Part shown: piece after piece, positions 12,801 through 26,800 of the stretch
Position numbering within the stretch: the stretch's first letter is position 1
How the letters are laid out: each line of letters opens with the position of its first letter
Made by a program: the position numbers and the translations under genes
From: Spirodela intermedia
Lineage: Eukaryota; Streptophyta; Magnoliopsida; Alismatales; Araceae
Assembly (NCBI GenBank): GCA_902729315.2
Contig: LR746279.1
Coordinates: forward strand, 3,876,001 to 3,940,000
Reading direction: 5' to 3'
DNA length: 64,000 nucleotides
The notes under the pieces: model-generated
Seen by the model: the letters and a program-made list of their open reading frames with translations, nothing else
What the model was told of the DNA's origin: nothing
Databases searched by the model: none

Positions 12801-13030
12801 TATATTTAAAGTATTGTGGGTGTAGATTATTCTAGAATACTTCAAGATCAAGAGAGATTGCCCAATGAGGTCTATTTTGATGGTTAATCTAAAATCAATA
12901 TTAAATAATTGAATTCAGCACAATAGAATCAAACATTTTGAGATTGATTAACACTTCATCAAAGAGAAGTTAGAGAACATATTGGTTTATATCCCATAAT
13001 TAGCTTCAAATAAGCAAATTATCAATAAAT
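9858..13030 (+). mobile_element. Long decayed Ty1/copia retrotransposon, gag to RNase H
   Basis: Landmarks appear in copia order on the + strand. At 9858-9899 is a gag zinc knuckle, exactly C-x2-C-x4-H-x4-C, with a stop codon inside, followed by WKLH. At about 10600-10640 are remnants resembling the pre-integrase region (EYFHCDA). At 11090-11220 is the integrase tail (RALKCLF, then SIKRVFILIDVTSNEEE). From about 11706 comes the reverse transcriptase (NEEINALE, then INYKWVYTVKYQPNG, MCKLKK, VWIGKFRKTLI). The catalytic YVDD block near 12190 has decayed to SFENIIV, losing both aspartates. At about 12920-13020 is the RNase H end (QHNRIKHFEID-like, then SNKQIINKY). Stops and frameshifts occur throughout, so the element is dead. 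The order gag, integrase, RT, RNase H defines copia rather than gypsy. Terminal repeats were not located. Confidence 0.85.
10773..10890. repeat. Two-copy direct repeat inside the copia remnant
   Basis: The phrase TTCATTCACTAGAGTTAGTA occurs at about 10774 and again at about 10851, each followed by GCTGCT or GCTACT and then an AATTATT-like word. The period is 77 bases. This looks like a local duplication after the element inserted. Confidence 0.75.
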
Positions 13031-14869
13031 ACTTGTGTCCAAAAGTTTGAATAATACTATTTTTCAACTACTTGTGTCCAAAATATGAATGAAGGATATT
13101 CATTCAAATTTTATTATAATTTAGGAATTAATTTTTATTATAATTTTATATATTTATATTATTATTTATTTTAATTTTATCCTTCATACTAGTTTGGCTT
13201 TGTCTAATTCATTGGCTTGGTCCATCTTTATGATAGGGCTCTTGTATAAATGATAGAATTTATTTACACATAGTGAGAGACTCATTCTTATTTTCTCCCT
13301 CCAGCCATGTTTGTAATGTTCTGATGACCTAATAGATGCTCAAATTTGATGCCACTTCATAGATGCTCAAATTTGTCATACACCTTTCACCTTTTCGTGG
13401 AAAGGTGACAAGTTAATCACATTAGTTTGTGATGTAAATGCAAGATGTTGGTACTTTTAGTTACAACAAATGATAGACACCCCTTAAATTTAATGTATTA
13501 TTCAGAAAAGCCATCATAATTACATAGTGGCACTTATACCTCATATAATCCACACAATATGGTCATTGTCTCTTTCAATAAGTACAATTTATGCAATCAA
13601 GAGGATGATGATTTTCATGTGAAATGAGCTTTATCAAAGGTTGCCCTATTCAAGGGGACATCAGATCTGTTTTCATAGCACTAGCAATAATTGCTATAAG
13701 ACTTGTACAACAACAAGTGCATCATAACTAGATAAACTCTCAAAGTCAGCATATAGCCTCTGCCCATGTTAGACTTCAAAGTGGACTATTGTGGGCAGCT
13801 AGACCCTAAGAAAATCAAATTCTTTCAAAGTTTTGGTTCAATTATGGAAGTGTCTAGAGTGGTTCATATCACTATGCATATTTGACTTTTTAAACCCAAA
13901 GGAAAACTACCTTGCAAAATCTAGGCCACATTTTCTGTTGACTCTCCAAAAAATGATGATCTAATTCTATGCTTTCCTTTTTTCTAAATTATTTTTATTT
14001 TCCATCTTGGTTTTCTTCATGTAGCATCATTTGTCTCACCATTCACTATTTATAGATGAATTGTGGATGTTCCATTGCTCAGTTATCAACCATTTCCTAA
14101 TTTTTTTTGTTCACACCTTTTTTGCATCAAAATATTTCCTTTTTCCTTTGAAGAACTATGCACTTCACAATTATCTTCTTTCTATTTCTCTACCTTTATA
14201 TTCTTTTTGGCACCCAGAATTTCTTATCTTGGTAGTAGTTGGACATTGCTAATGCAAGAAATATGTAAATATTTCCCATTATAACATTTTTATTTTTTAA
14301 AAACCAAAAATAAATAGGTCCTAGCTTTTTAAAATCCCTTTGATATTAGTACATGGGCCACAAAAATATCTCCTAGGTAAGTTTTAAACTATATAAAATA
14401 TTAAGGCCCTGATATTTGAGGATGAGGGTGCCTTTTATTGGCTCGTAATTACATGCAACCTACCTTCTCGTGCCACTCACTGACACACGTAATCATTTAT
14501 TACTATTTTTTAATATAATACCTACAATATGGTATTGATATATTATTACGATTTTAGTGAATTTTATGGGGAAAAGGGCCCGTGATGTGATTCAGTGCTG
14601 GAAAATATCACAAAACCCCTTCCTGAGAGGGAGAACACGGGCCACGGACCCGGCGGCGCAGCGCCCACCACATCCTGGCCTTTGATATTCTCACGAAGCA
14701 CACCAACCAGAGTATGCGGGGGCTTATTCACAATAAAAGTAACATTAAGGGCTCTATCATAAATATTACTTGATATCCATCTCCCTCACCTCCGGAGGTC
14801 TGTAGCTGCAACCCGAAATGTTGCCTCGCCGTTGCTACTTCAAAGAGTAGCTTATCACTTCCTCTGGAG
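13031..14869. other. AT-rich intergenic DNA leading into the SPP promoter
   Basis: From 13031 to about 13450 the DNA follows the RNase H end of the copia remnant and could be its 3' terminal repeat; it includes a short 28-base-period duplication (AGATGCTCAAATTTG at about 13334 and 13361). No gene is seen up to 14580. From 14580 to 14870 GC rises and the DNA is presumably the SPP promoter and leader: a TGGGCC word lies at 14354-14359 and a weak TATA-like ATAAATATT at about 14760. No single promoter element is convincing. Confidence 0.45.
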
Positions 14870-14891
14870 TCTCTCTCTCTCTCTCTCTCTC
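14870..14891. repeat. (TC)n tract directly before the SPP start codon
   Basis: Eleven TC units end seven bases before the ATG at 14899. They are in the 5' leader of the peptidase gene and may act as the pyrimidine-rich initiator element common in plant genes; that role is inferred. Confidence 0.85.
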
Positions 14892-14898
14892 GCAAGCG

Positions 14899-17800
14899 AT
14901 GGCGTCGCTGTCCTCGGTCATGACGGCGGCGACGATCGCGCAGATGTGCCCCTCACGCTCTGATGCGGCCCAGGGGCGGCGGAGCAGCGTGGCTGCCCAG
15001 AGCCGGGGCTTCCTCCTGCACCGTGGGGCGGTCGGCGAATTCGCGTGCAACCGCCGGCGCTTATACCTAGGCCATCAGCGGTAATTATCTCTCCGAAAAG
15101 ATGAAAAAAGAACCGAATTACCGTTGGATTCATTCTTTGACGCTGGCTTGTCATTATCTTTGTTTATGACGTGATTTCTGTGCGAGGGGGGGAGGGGGGG
15201 GAGCCCTATTGATGCGTAAAAAATTGTCTGAAACTGTTTCTTACCGTGTAAACAATTGATACGTGAAGAAATCATCGCGTTCTCTGGACCTGTGCCGTCG
15301 TTCACGCATATAGCAGTGGAGCTGCGTGTTTTTATTTACGTTTTGGGTTTATAGTTCGGACATAGAAATCGATTGGAAAGCCCATTTATAAGCCTTTTTT
15401 TCCCAGCTCCTGTTGGTTCCCTGACAGTCAATCGCCTATTTTGAGATTTAGTGAAAAATTTAACTGGGTTTTGACTTGGACTGTTTCTTATACATGGAGT
15501 CATGTTGGCTGCTATCATTAGGATTGCTGAATGTGTGTTATTTTTTCCTTCTACAAAGCATTGAAGACCGTCTTTTCATTTTATTATTTATTATTTGGCT
15601 TTGGTAACTTGAATGAACATTTTTATTTCATTGACGATTGCATGGATGAAAATGTACTTACCGTTGTTTCTTCTTTTACATTGTTTGCGGATGAAGGATG
15701 CCCCATGATGGAAAATTAAAATCTTGGGATCGGGATAGATTTCCTGTCAAGTGGAGAAAGCAGTCGCATGTTTATGGTGGATACCCTGTTCTGCCCCCTA
15801 CCTCGGAACTACGTGGATGTACCTCCTGTTTCAGGGCTCGTCGTATGCACCAGCATCTTTTTAAGGGTTATTCACAGAGGATGTTTCTGAACAAGTCGTC
15901 ATTTCCACTGCAGAAGCAATTTTTCAGCGGCATGAATGTATGTTCAAAAGAGTAGTTTCAATTAGATGTTGCTTTCTCCAAGATAGGCCATGGATAATCT
16001 TCTATTGTCGCTTAATGTTTCTGCCATCCTACTTATTGAAAAAATATGTGAAATATTCTGTTCATTTACATGATTGATCGACGCTACCTTTCATCTCTCT
16101 ACATGCGTGCTTATTGAATGTTAAAATGACAAGTATTTTGAGGGAGAGGCAATGCCAATGATAGAAACAAGGCTGTGATCAAATTTTGCCTTATTTTAGG
16201 TATTGTGATCCTCTTAGCAGACATAATAGGCAGCAGGAAAAGGATAACCAGCTTAAGGATAAGACTTTTAAGGCAGGAAAATGAGTTAAAAATGGTAAAT
16301 TCCTTCACGTTCCAGGTGCAGTTGAATCTGGGAAATAAGTCATTTCTCCTGTCAGTTGCCAATTCACTCTCATCGATCCCTATCTAGAGGCCAATTCTTT
16401 GATGTTTACTACGCTTTTAAATCTCTTTATACTTTGATGATGAAGGCTTATGCTTCGTGCCAAACCATCTCTATAGTCTCTCGTTTTGTCTTTGAAGGGG
16501 GGAAACATTATGTTTCTTTTAATATTTTCGCTTTTTTTGGTTGCTACATATCTCGCTCCTGCTATTGTCTGCTTTTTTATATATGCCTCTTAACCGCCAA
16601 ATACTGTCTTTTGCAACATTGCTGGTTTCCACACTGTCTTGTAGACCTTTCTATTAAGTTAACATTTTCTAGACTATTTTAATTCTATTAATAACTCTGA
16701 ATTTTTTTTCCATCCTTGATGAAAACTCAACTGCGAAATGTTTAAGTTGTATGGATCCCATGCCATTAATCGTTGAATCCTTTGTGATTCACACTGTTAT
16801 CTTCAAACTCTAATCTTATGTATTATGTTTCACTCCAGTTGTATAGGACACCTTGCTTTCAAGTGATTCTCTCATTGTGACTTGCTTAGTTTTGCTCTGT
16901 CCTAGGCGTTGTCCATCAATACTAAATCCCCTGTATGAGAAAACAAGAGTAATAGAAAAGTTCATAGTTCCTTTTTGTCACTTTTGGTTTCCCTTGAAAT
17001 TCCACATAACTGGTCTCCATACCTGTATAACAAGGTCAGCACTAACTGTTAAAACGCTCGACAGTCCATCCATCTTTTTTATCTAACACACTTCGGGTGT
17101 AGATGGTAGATATAAGATAGAACTATTGAGATTCCAATGTTGCAGTGGCTATGGTTCACTTGGCTGTGAATGCTGATCTGTATTCAATTGGAACCTAAGG
17201 TATGCATTCAAATAATTCTGTTACTGAAATGGTGGGGATTGACTTGTAGATGCCCATCCCTCCTTGGTGTTAACTCGAAAATATCCAATTTTCATGTCTC
17301 TATCTGTTCTATATACATGATCTATTTTCACAAAATTTGTCGATTCTATATTGAAAATTTTTATGCAGTGAGTCAGCATATAATGATTCTAATTTGATGA
17401 CTTTTGGTGAAAATTTATTTTCCCCAGGTTGGCCCAGCTCCCATTCCTCGTGCAACTATTGGCCCTGAGGAACCTCATGCTGCAAATATGACGTGGCCAG
17501 ACACGATAGTAGATAAAGATGTTGCCTGGGATCCTGAAGTCGAAACAAGTGATCTGGAAGGCTTTTTAAGTTCTACACTTCCATCTCACCCAAAGCTACA
17601 CCGCGGGCAACTGAAAAATGGACTTCGATATCTTATTTTGCCAAACAAGGTTCCTGCTGATAGGTAAGGCAAAAATATTTAGGTTATCATGTAAGGGAAA
17701 CGAGCATATTTTTTTATCAAGTCCTCAACTGTTCAGATGAGTAATTATCTATATTTTTTCCAAGGATTGCATTTTGTACATCTATTTGCTATTAATAGTT

Positions 17801-20800
17801 TGTCTACTAATAAAATGTTTATTATATAACTTAAATTATGTCCTCATAAAAGAACTAATATGTATGCTTATATTTTTTAGGGAACTATAAAACTGCTGAT
17901 TAATACAGATATTATTTAGGCAATCCTAACTGTCCTCCTAAATGATATAGGAGCATGTTTGAGTTTAGTGGGGCTAATAGTGGGATGAACTTGGGTCTAA
18001 TTATTTATTCGTCTAGTCTTTAGGAAGTCATGTGATTAGCATATGACCTTTGACATTAATTCAGGTCCAGATTGAATATTTTTAGGATACTTGTGTCACA
18101 ATTCTTAGGGTTTGCACGGCTGTATTTTTGAACTCTATTGTAGGCTGCTGGAGGCTGTCTTTTGTTACTCTTTGCGTATGTATTAAGAATCCGGTTCTAT
18201 ACCCCTGTTCTTCTTTTGTGTCACATCATTTGCTATTATCCTTTATTCACTGTTGTTTTCGCACCTTTCCTCTCAAGCCTTCTCTCCCTTGCCACATCAC
18301 TAAAGCAATTGTGGTCCTGGCGATTATTTAAGATCGGTCAAATTCTACAATATTTTTGCTTCAGTAAATATAGGAGTTGCTTAATTGAAAGGGTAGATGA
18401 CCTTCAGTGACGATCCGAGTGAACAAAAATATAACAGAACAATGTCTGCAAAAGCATCAATGACATGGCCCATAGGAATGTAAAATAGCAGTACAAAAAA
18501 TCTTTCTGCAAAATCGAAAAGTAAGAAAGGAAGACAATACTACTCGTACAAATGTAAAGAACCTACCAGAAAAAAGAGTTACCAAAAGAATGAGAACCCT
18601 ATTCAGACATGATGCTAAATCTGAGGTTGCTGTCAGTTTCTATTTAGGGACTCAAGTTTCCTCAACATCATGGATTCATCCTGCGCTTTTGTATGCTTTC
18701 ACAAACGTGGTTCACAAGTTCCTATTGGCGGCCTTGATGCTGTCTCATTCTGGTAACAAGGGCCTTTTACAAGAATTGTCCTACAGGATGATGTATGTGC
18801 ACGTCTAGGATCTCACTTCTGTTTCCAATGTGTTTATCAGATCATTTATCTGGCATTGTAATAATATGATGTCCACAGTCAGGTCAGTATGACTTACCAA
18901 GTGAGTTTATGGAATTGAGGACCTGAAAAAATAGTAACCCGCAGAGTACATTGTAATTGTGGGTTGGTTAGAGAGTTCTGATCGGAGCTCCTGCTTGCAT
19001 GGGCTTAATGAATGTCTTCTACAAGAAGGCCTTGGTAGAAAGCTCTTCTGCAGAGCCCATTGAGTATTACGAGTGATATTGGAGTAAGATGCAGCCATCT
19101 GAAGCCCATATGTTAAAGATGATTTTATAGAAATGTATCAAATAAGATTCACAATTTTGAAACTAAATTTGCAGCACGCATAATAGACTTTGACGATGTA
19201 TAGTCCTAACTTTTAAGGAAACAATGAAGGTCCAACGTTTTGCTATTAAATGCCTGTGTGGCCATATTTCTGTACCCAGGTAATACTTAAATCGCACAAA
19301 TGAATTCTCACAAAAATCTCCTTAAATATAAGTAATAGCTCTCAGAAAGGAAATTCATGTTAGACTGCTATTGTGGAATGCCATGCTAGACTCCTTTCCC
19401 TTTCTGGAATGTTATTTGAGTTCCATTTTTTTGCTAGGAGACAATGGAAGGGATGATAATCTCAACAGGAAAGGGATTCCGACCGAACAATACTAAAAAG
19501 GTGAAAAAAAGGCGTCCAGTTGAGGGATAGAGATTCCAGCTAAATTCAGGAAGTAGGAGAGAGATGATCAATTCTCAAAATAGTTGCGAATGACCGATTT
19601 TGGTGGTGTTTCCAACTTCACATATTGCCATTTACACTTGACTGAGTGCAAATGTGCTTATTTGACTGGCCAAACAAGGCCTGTTTTTCAGCTGCACAAA
19701 TAGCTGGTTATGTTAGTTTGAATGGATGCCTGACACACACCCAGGTGGGCTTGGTGACTCCATGCTGAGTTCATAAGCTAAGTTTCCTAAGCGCACACCT
19801 TTAGGTTGCTCGTTTTGGTAGGTTGGATGCCTGGATGTCTGGGATTCCTTGTTGCCTAGGTAAAACCTTGTCAGCAATGCACCAATAGTAAACCCATGTC
19901 TATGCATAAGTTCTCTGAAGACTGATCAACCCTGGTGAGTGCTCTGCTAATCAAGGTTGTGACAATCTCCTTAAAATTCATGCTGCCAGTGAAGACTGCG
20001 ACAATCCATTTTACTTTATCTCATAATATTATAGCTTCTTTTATTAAAATGTGGGTTACGAGTATTATCTGCTACCACTTTTTTCAAATTGCAGCGGCCT
20101 GGGATTATCTGTCTGCAAAAAAGTTAATTCTTTCAGGATAACTCATTTTTGTTGCAAGGAGTTAACAATTTCTGTTGCACATTGCATTGAAAATACATTC
20201 TTAAAATTATTAGACAATTGTCAACCGAGATAGAATTTCAAGTGTTTCTGTAATGTCTCTACATAATTGACTTTTAGGCTTCCAGCCTTATACCTACATG
20301 TATCCATTCACTCATTGATGCATAGGTTTTGCAAACGATTGTCACTCCGAATCTTTTTTTCTGAGTATTATAAATGTCTGAAAACCTTGGATTCTGAAAA
20401 TATATTTCTATTACTCTAATCGGTTAGAGATTCCCAAGCATTCTATTTTATCATACTGGTCACATTTCTCTTTTAAGTGAATGAATATCCGCCTAATATC
20501 TGTACCTGTTGAGATGGCTCCCTTCACTTTGCTCTTCTCATGGTTACAACTTGGTCACACCCCATAGATTGATGAAACATATAATCTGCTCCTGGCAATG
20601 TCCCAGTGGGATGATTTTCTTCTCTTTATCACCACAGATCTTATCACTTGGTTCATGTTGTTTTCCATGGTTTTATACTGCTATTTTCCATTCTGCTGAT
20701 CTGAGTGGATGTGCCAGATTTGGGGAAACGTGTTGTTAAGTTGTTGTCAAGTATTCCAGAAATTCCATGGTGTCTTACTGAATTCTGAGAAAAGTGTAAA

Positions 20801-23800
20801 GTTTTTTGATAATCGTATTGAGTAATTGATGTAAAACATTGTGGAGACTGGCCTTCCCACGGATATTGGTTGAATGCTATTTTTGACTTCTGACATTTTT
20901 CATACCGTCTTATAGATTTGAAGCTCATATGGAAGTTCACGTTGGATCGATTGATGAGGAGGAAGATGAGCAAGGAATTGCTCATATGATTGAGCATGTT
21001 GCATTCCTTGGAAGTAAGAAACGTGAGAAACTTCTTGGCACAGGGGCGAGGTCCAATGCGTACACAGATTTTCACCATACTGTGTTTCATATCCACTCTC
21101 CTACTAGTGCAAAGGTATTCCAAATCTCAAATGGTATTTTAATCATTGACATGCTTTAGAAATTTTAATGTATTTATTTAATGGTAATTACTTCTGCTGG
21201 AATCTTTCCTCACATGTTTAATGTTGAAACATTAGATGCCATTTTTTGGCTTGCTTTTGATTAGATATCAGAGTTGATCAATAACTGGAGAATTACTGGC
21301 TAGTAATTTCTCCTGAACAGTAAGAGTCAGATCCTGGTTTGATTGGGTTAGTTCCTAGTTGAAATCAGATCCCATCTACAAAGTTGCCTGATTTAAGGGG
21401 AAAATAATTAATCAGCTAACATTGCAACAAAAAAGATGAGGATAACTGGAGAATTCAAGTTTATATTTCCAGTTTTTTGATAAGTTTCTAAAATGATAAT
21501 TGCACTGTAAAATTACTGGCTGGTAATTTCTCCTGATCTATCCTGTCCTATCTTCAGGGTACAAATTCTGGACTCACACATTGTCCTTGGTCGAACTTCT
21601 TGAGTCAGATCAGTTGACAAATACCATGACTGAAAGCATTGTTTCGAGCTTATTAAAAATTTCTGTTTCTAATATGATCGAAAAGTTTTTGAGGTTGAAA
21701 GATGCTCTCTTATCACTTTACACAAGCTCTGCAGTGGGCCGAATTCGTTCTCATGTTCTTCTTAAGCATAGGTAAAGTGGGTGTCTAGTCAAGTTGAAGG
21801 CTGGCTTGATCATTTCTATGTATTTTTTGGTATTATCTAGAGGAGTAAAAGTCAACTCATGAATGTTATCATTCCTATCAATCATTAGCATTTTCGCACT
21901 CATGAGCCAGGGGGACAGAGCTGATTTGCATAAAGGTATTACGTGGTTGATAATTGGCAGAGATCATGTTATACCCACTTGATTTCATCTTTTTTCACCG
22001 ATCCATTGTTTCTTCAAAGGATTGGCTTACTCTATGTGCTATCAGATGCAAAATCCTGTAGAAGGTTGACGTGATGATGGTGGGGATAGCAGTGTTGGCT
22101 TTGGATGACAATATCTGGAGTAACAGGAGGCTGATTGGAACTCTTTCGCCTGCCACTCGTAACTCCTAGGGGTTAGTAGTGAAATGATAAGGCTCCAACT
22201 TCCAAATGGAAATTGGGGCTTATTGAATATTTTAAAAAATAAGAATAATGTTTGAAGCAGATAAGATAGAGGAAGAGAAGGAAGAGATAAGATGGAATCG
22301 GATACAACTGCCTCAGATCTAGGATAGCAGTAGGCCCCTGCCTGACTGCCCAGGAACTTGAATCAATTTCTCTAAAGGTGGCCTCTTTCTCTTCCTTTTC
22401 GTTATTTATACCCTTCTTTATTCGGAGGTAGTCCCTGCACATTCTTTAAGAAGTTTCTATGATTCCTCTAGTCTATTAGGAGCTCCCTAGAATCTCGCCT
22501 TGACTTATTCTCCAGCTGGACTGAGATCTTACTCCTAAAATAAGTTCGTAGAGGCTTATCAGGAAACATATTCTATCCTATCTCTTCTATTTGTTAGCGA
22601 ATAGGAGGGTGAGACTAAGGTGCTCGCAGCAGTTAGCGCATCATCAGTGCATTCCCTTTTGGTTACTCTCTAGTGGTGGTGAATATGTGCCCAATGAAGC
22701 GTGTCCTTGCCATGTGGACAATGGACAGAATTTTTTTTATGCTTCTTACTGATATACAAATAATGACAACTCTGCTCTATCTTTTCTAGCATTGGAGCGT
22801 TACACTTGATCCCATCACTGTATGTCCCTTTGGCTAATAGGCATGAACCCACTCTGGGGACAAAAACTGAAGCCTGAAGGAAATGCAAAGGGTAAACTTA
22901 GAGGTGCCTTGAAGCAGGTGGGAGCAGGTTTTGTGCCAGTTGAGATGCCTGTAAAACCTAATTCATGATTGGTTCAAATGAAACATTCTAGGTTCAAATA
23001 ACAATATGTTATCACTGTCTACTTGACGAATCATTAACTTACAAAGAAGTTTTTGTATGCATACTTGTATAGTTCAGAGAGAAATATAAGTTTCTGGTAG
23101 GTTTATCTGCTCTTGATTCTGGTATCGCAGTGTCCAAATCCGTTTTTTATTCTGATTTCACAATATAATCAATTTCCACATGACAATTGAACGGGCAACC
23201 AGACATAAGCAGCACAATTTCACATTTTCCTTGACCCAGTTGTTTGTTTTTAAAAAAATCGAAGGTGATTGGACCTGCTTGCAACAGATAAACCCTATGC
23301 ACGCACTGCTGATTAGCCTGAAAGTTAACTCTATGCATACTATTTAATTGTGTACATTTTATTTCGTCTTGTCGTATCCTGGTAAAATTTTATGGGTCAT
23401 GACGATTATTCATCATTAATTTCGATTTTAGTTTTTTTAATGTTATGCCTTTTGTGATGAACCTTTCACTAATTTGATACGGATATTCTATTAGGATTCT
23501 GAGGGAGATCTTCTTTTGTCCGTCCTTGATGCATTAAATGAGGTACTTCATGCAACTCTCTTTTCTATGTTTATGTTCCTTCATGTGATCTGAATATTGT
23601 GCGTTGATAGTGCCAAAGTTTACTAATGAATGTCCTTCAATTTTTAGCATGTGATGTTTTGTTCTTTCTCAAAAAAGAAGGCTAATTTCCACACAGTTAG
23701 GAATGAAGTTCAAACTACTGAATATTAGAGTGAGTACTTACATCCTACACGTTCTTAGTTCTAAAAAAGGGGGAACCGTAGAATCAGCTAAAAAATTATA

Positions 23801-26800
23801 ACATAGTATGATATCAATGGGTCAAATCGATGATCAATCTAGACAGAGACAACTAACTTTGTTTAGGTATTTTATTATATTTACTAAAATGTCACAAATA
23901 TAAAAGCATGACAGATTTTTATTCAAATTCTATCCTTTAACCCTCAGGCCCCAACGTTTGTGCCTGATCCTCTTTATTTGAAGGCTTTGGGCTTAGGATT
24001 TTATGAGCATCATGACAGTGGTGAAATGGTTGGGTTAGGGAAAAGCAGATGCAGCTGGGATGGAGGTTGTGTGTGATAAGGACAGAGGAGCAGGATATAG
24101 AAGCCAGTGGCAGCAGTAACTGTATCAAAAACATTGACAGTAAATGGCAGTGGTAGCAGTGTCTTTCTTTCTTCTTCTTTTGCAGTTTTTTTACTCTCCC
24201 CATTTTTTGCTCCTTTGTTTTTACGTATCATCATAAAACGTCTGTTGAGTTGCCAATTCTGTATATTTTTATAAATTCGGGTGATTCAAGGATTGAATCC
24301 CCATTTGAAATGGGATCATCCATAGCGGATTCCGATATGATCGGGTCAGTCTAAGTTAGAAGCTAATTTTTTAACCATCTCTAATTCCCGCTACTGAATA
24401 TTCTATTTTGTTTGTATTGTTAAGCCACCCAAAAAGAAGACTGATGTTGGTGGACCACAAAAGGATCTATAATATCTGGATGTGATTCTGATACTTCTGT
24501 TTAAAATGGAGAAAAAACCTCATCACGAAGGACAGAGGGGAGAACGGCGGAAACTGCCTCAATTACATGCAATGATTACACCCCTTAATATAGGGAGAAA
24601 ATCTAGAAACGTTTCCAAAAACACCCTCAACTAATTACACTATTTCCCTACGACTTAGAACTTCCAACAACTTCTCCGATAGGTTTCTCTCTAGTGCAAA
24701 GACTGTTGACTGGTACCAGCATCTGATTGAATTGTTTTTGTGGTCGACCTGAATGATTGTTTGATTGACTACTCCCTTATGGTAACAAGGCCCAGTTATG
24801 TGAAAATAAGACCGAAAAAGTTGAAATAAAAATCAAGCAAGGGAATGCCTCAATTGGGTTGGAAATTTCCACGGCTTATAAATAGCATCATTTTTCATGG
24901 GACTCTCTTAGTTTTGACTGTTATTGATCAGATTAAAGGTTGATGATGAAACAGTTGAGCAAATCATTGTCAAATTTGGGAATATCAAAAAGAGTCTCCT
25001 TAGAATGAGAGGCAATCGTTCGAATTGTTATGGCCTCTAGCAGATGGTTCGAAATTGATTCTAAAAGATTTTACCAAGTAGTGCTGATTTCTCCCTTTTT
25101 AGAAGGGCTCCAGTGGCTACATTTATGTTAAGTCTGGTCGCTTGGCGTGGGAGAAGGATAAGACCCTTGAAATCTTAAAGGGTTAAAGTATAATATATAG
25201 AAAGGCCTTTTTCAAGGAAATCATTTTGCAAATACCTGTGAACGGTCATAAGACATTCCTGCACTTAGCCGACCTTCTCCTGGAAGCCTATCAAAAAGCA
25301 AGGAAGGATAGTGTCACATGACAATGTTAGACAACTTGCACTGGCTTCAATAATCTTAGGAGCACTAGTTACTATGTCCCAAACAAAAGTCAAAGGACCT
25401 CTAGCTCATTTTTCTATTATGTTTATCACTGATCTCTATGCTTGGGCCTGGGGATTTGGTCTGTTTTGTTTGAACTCTAGTTTTGTCAGACCTAGGTCAA
25501 AATGGAATAGACCTTTTCTATTTTAAAAAATGAAGCGTATTCAATGCAAATGCAAGCTCTAAATATTTTAGGTCATGTGAATTTTCATTTATGCCTCAGT
25601 ATTTTCAAGGTAATGTAATTGACGAATCCTATCTAGCCTTTACTCATCTCTGGTATTTTAAACGAAGCACTGCCTTTTATTACATTTTTTATGACTAAGA
25701 TTTAATCTTGTTCACTGCATTGAGTTGATGTCCAAAACACAGAAGATCGGAAACACATAATGTAGTGGAACTTTTGCAAAAAGTTAAGATTTAACATACA
25801 TGGGTGGATCAAGTTAACGCTTCTCAGAAAATGAAGAATCTGATTTAGTTATTGTTCATCTAATTGCTGCAACAGTCCTCCCAACACACTAGAAATGGTG
25901 TATCTCACTGAATGAAGAAAGGAGAAGGAGGTCAAGTAGGATGCTGGACTAGTAGTATTCAGGAGTAGAGTCTTGTAGTCTTCACTGACGAGAACAACCT
26001 GATCTGAAGATCCTAAAAGTGAACCATGGGTCTTTGTCAGTCTGAAACTCTGCCAACGATAATGCTATTCGTATGGTGGAGCATAGTGACCATGATCCAT
26101 TCAGATCACCTGCGGGTCTGGAGGTCAGTAGTAAAGGAGATCTGATAAAATCTTTTGTGACCCTGGAGCCAGGGATAAAGAGGATCCAGTGGGACTTTTT
26201 ATGGGCCTTAGGCTCTGGGTTTAAAAGATCTGAGCCCACTGGTTTTGAGTGTACGTAGTTCAGTGGAATAAAACTTTGATGAGTCCCATCCTAGAAACGT
26301 CTGAACGGTCTTCGTCCCATTACAAACGTCCCTCTTCTTAAAAAAATGTTGAATGTGTTTCATTCTACTAATTTACTGGCCTGCCTCATCCTAGAAAGTT
26401 TTTGACTGTACATATCCCATGCATTCAAGTAAACTTCATTTTAGAAACTTGTCAAATAGGATTATCTCATGAATTTTAAGTGGACTTTATTGTTGTAACT
26501 CATCAAATGCACTGTCATATGAACTCTTGAACAAGCTTCATGTCAAAAACTTGTGTGGAATGTGCTTTTTGTTGTAGAATGTTAAACGGGAATTCATTCC
26601 GTGCACTCATTACATTTGTTTCATCCTATGAATTCAAAATTATCTGATGAACTTCTAAGTTTTACGTGATTCATTATGAATAAGTTAATTATTTTGTGAC
26701 ATGAATTTTTCACAGTAATTGAAGGGTGTTCTTATATCCAAAGATGTAATTAATATTGATGCTGCTATCAATGGATAAGATGCACCCAACGCCCACTAAT

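Noticed and set aside
17156-17199. An exon-like segment (TTGCAG before it, AAG|GTATGC after it) between SPP exons 2 and 3
   Set aside because: Its length of 44 is not a multiple of three, and the required phase meets a TGA. Exons 2 and 3 already join in phase 0 without it. A rare poison exon cannot be excluded.
20653-21123. A 156-codon open frame on the - strand
   Set aside because: It is antisense to SPP exon 4, which encodes the conserved zinc motif, and its own translation matches nothing I know.
24943-25526. A possible decayed gene or transposon open frame in SPP intron 5
   Set aside because: Some phrases looked protein-like, but stops and frame changes are frequent and no family could be named with confidence.
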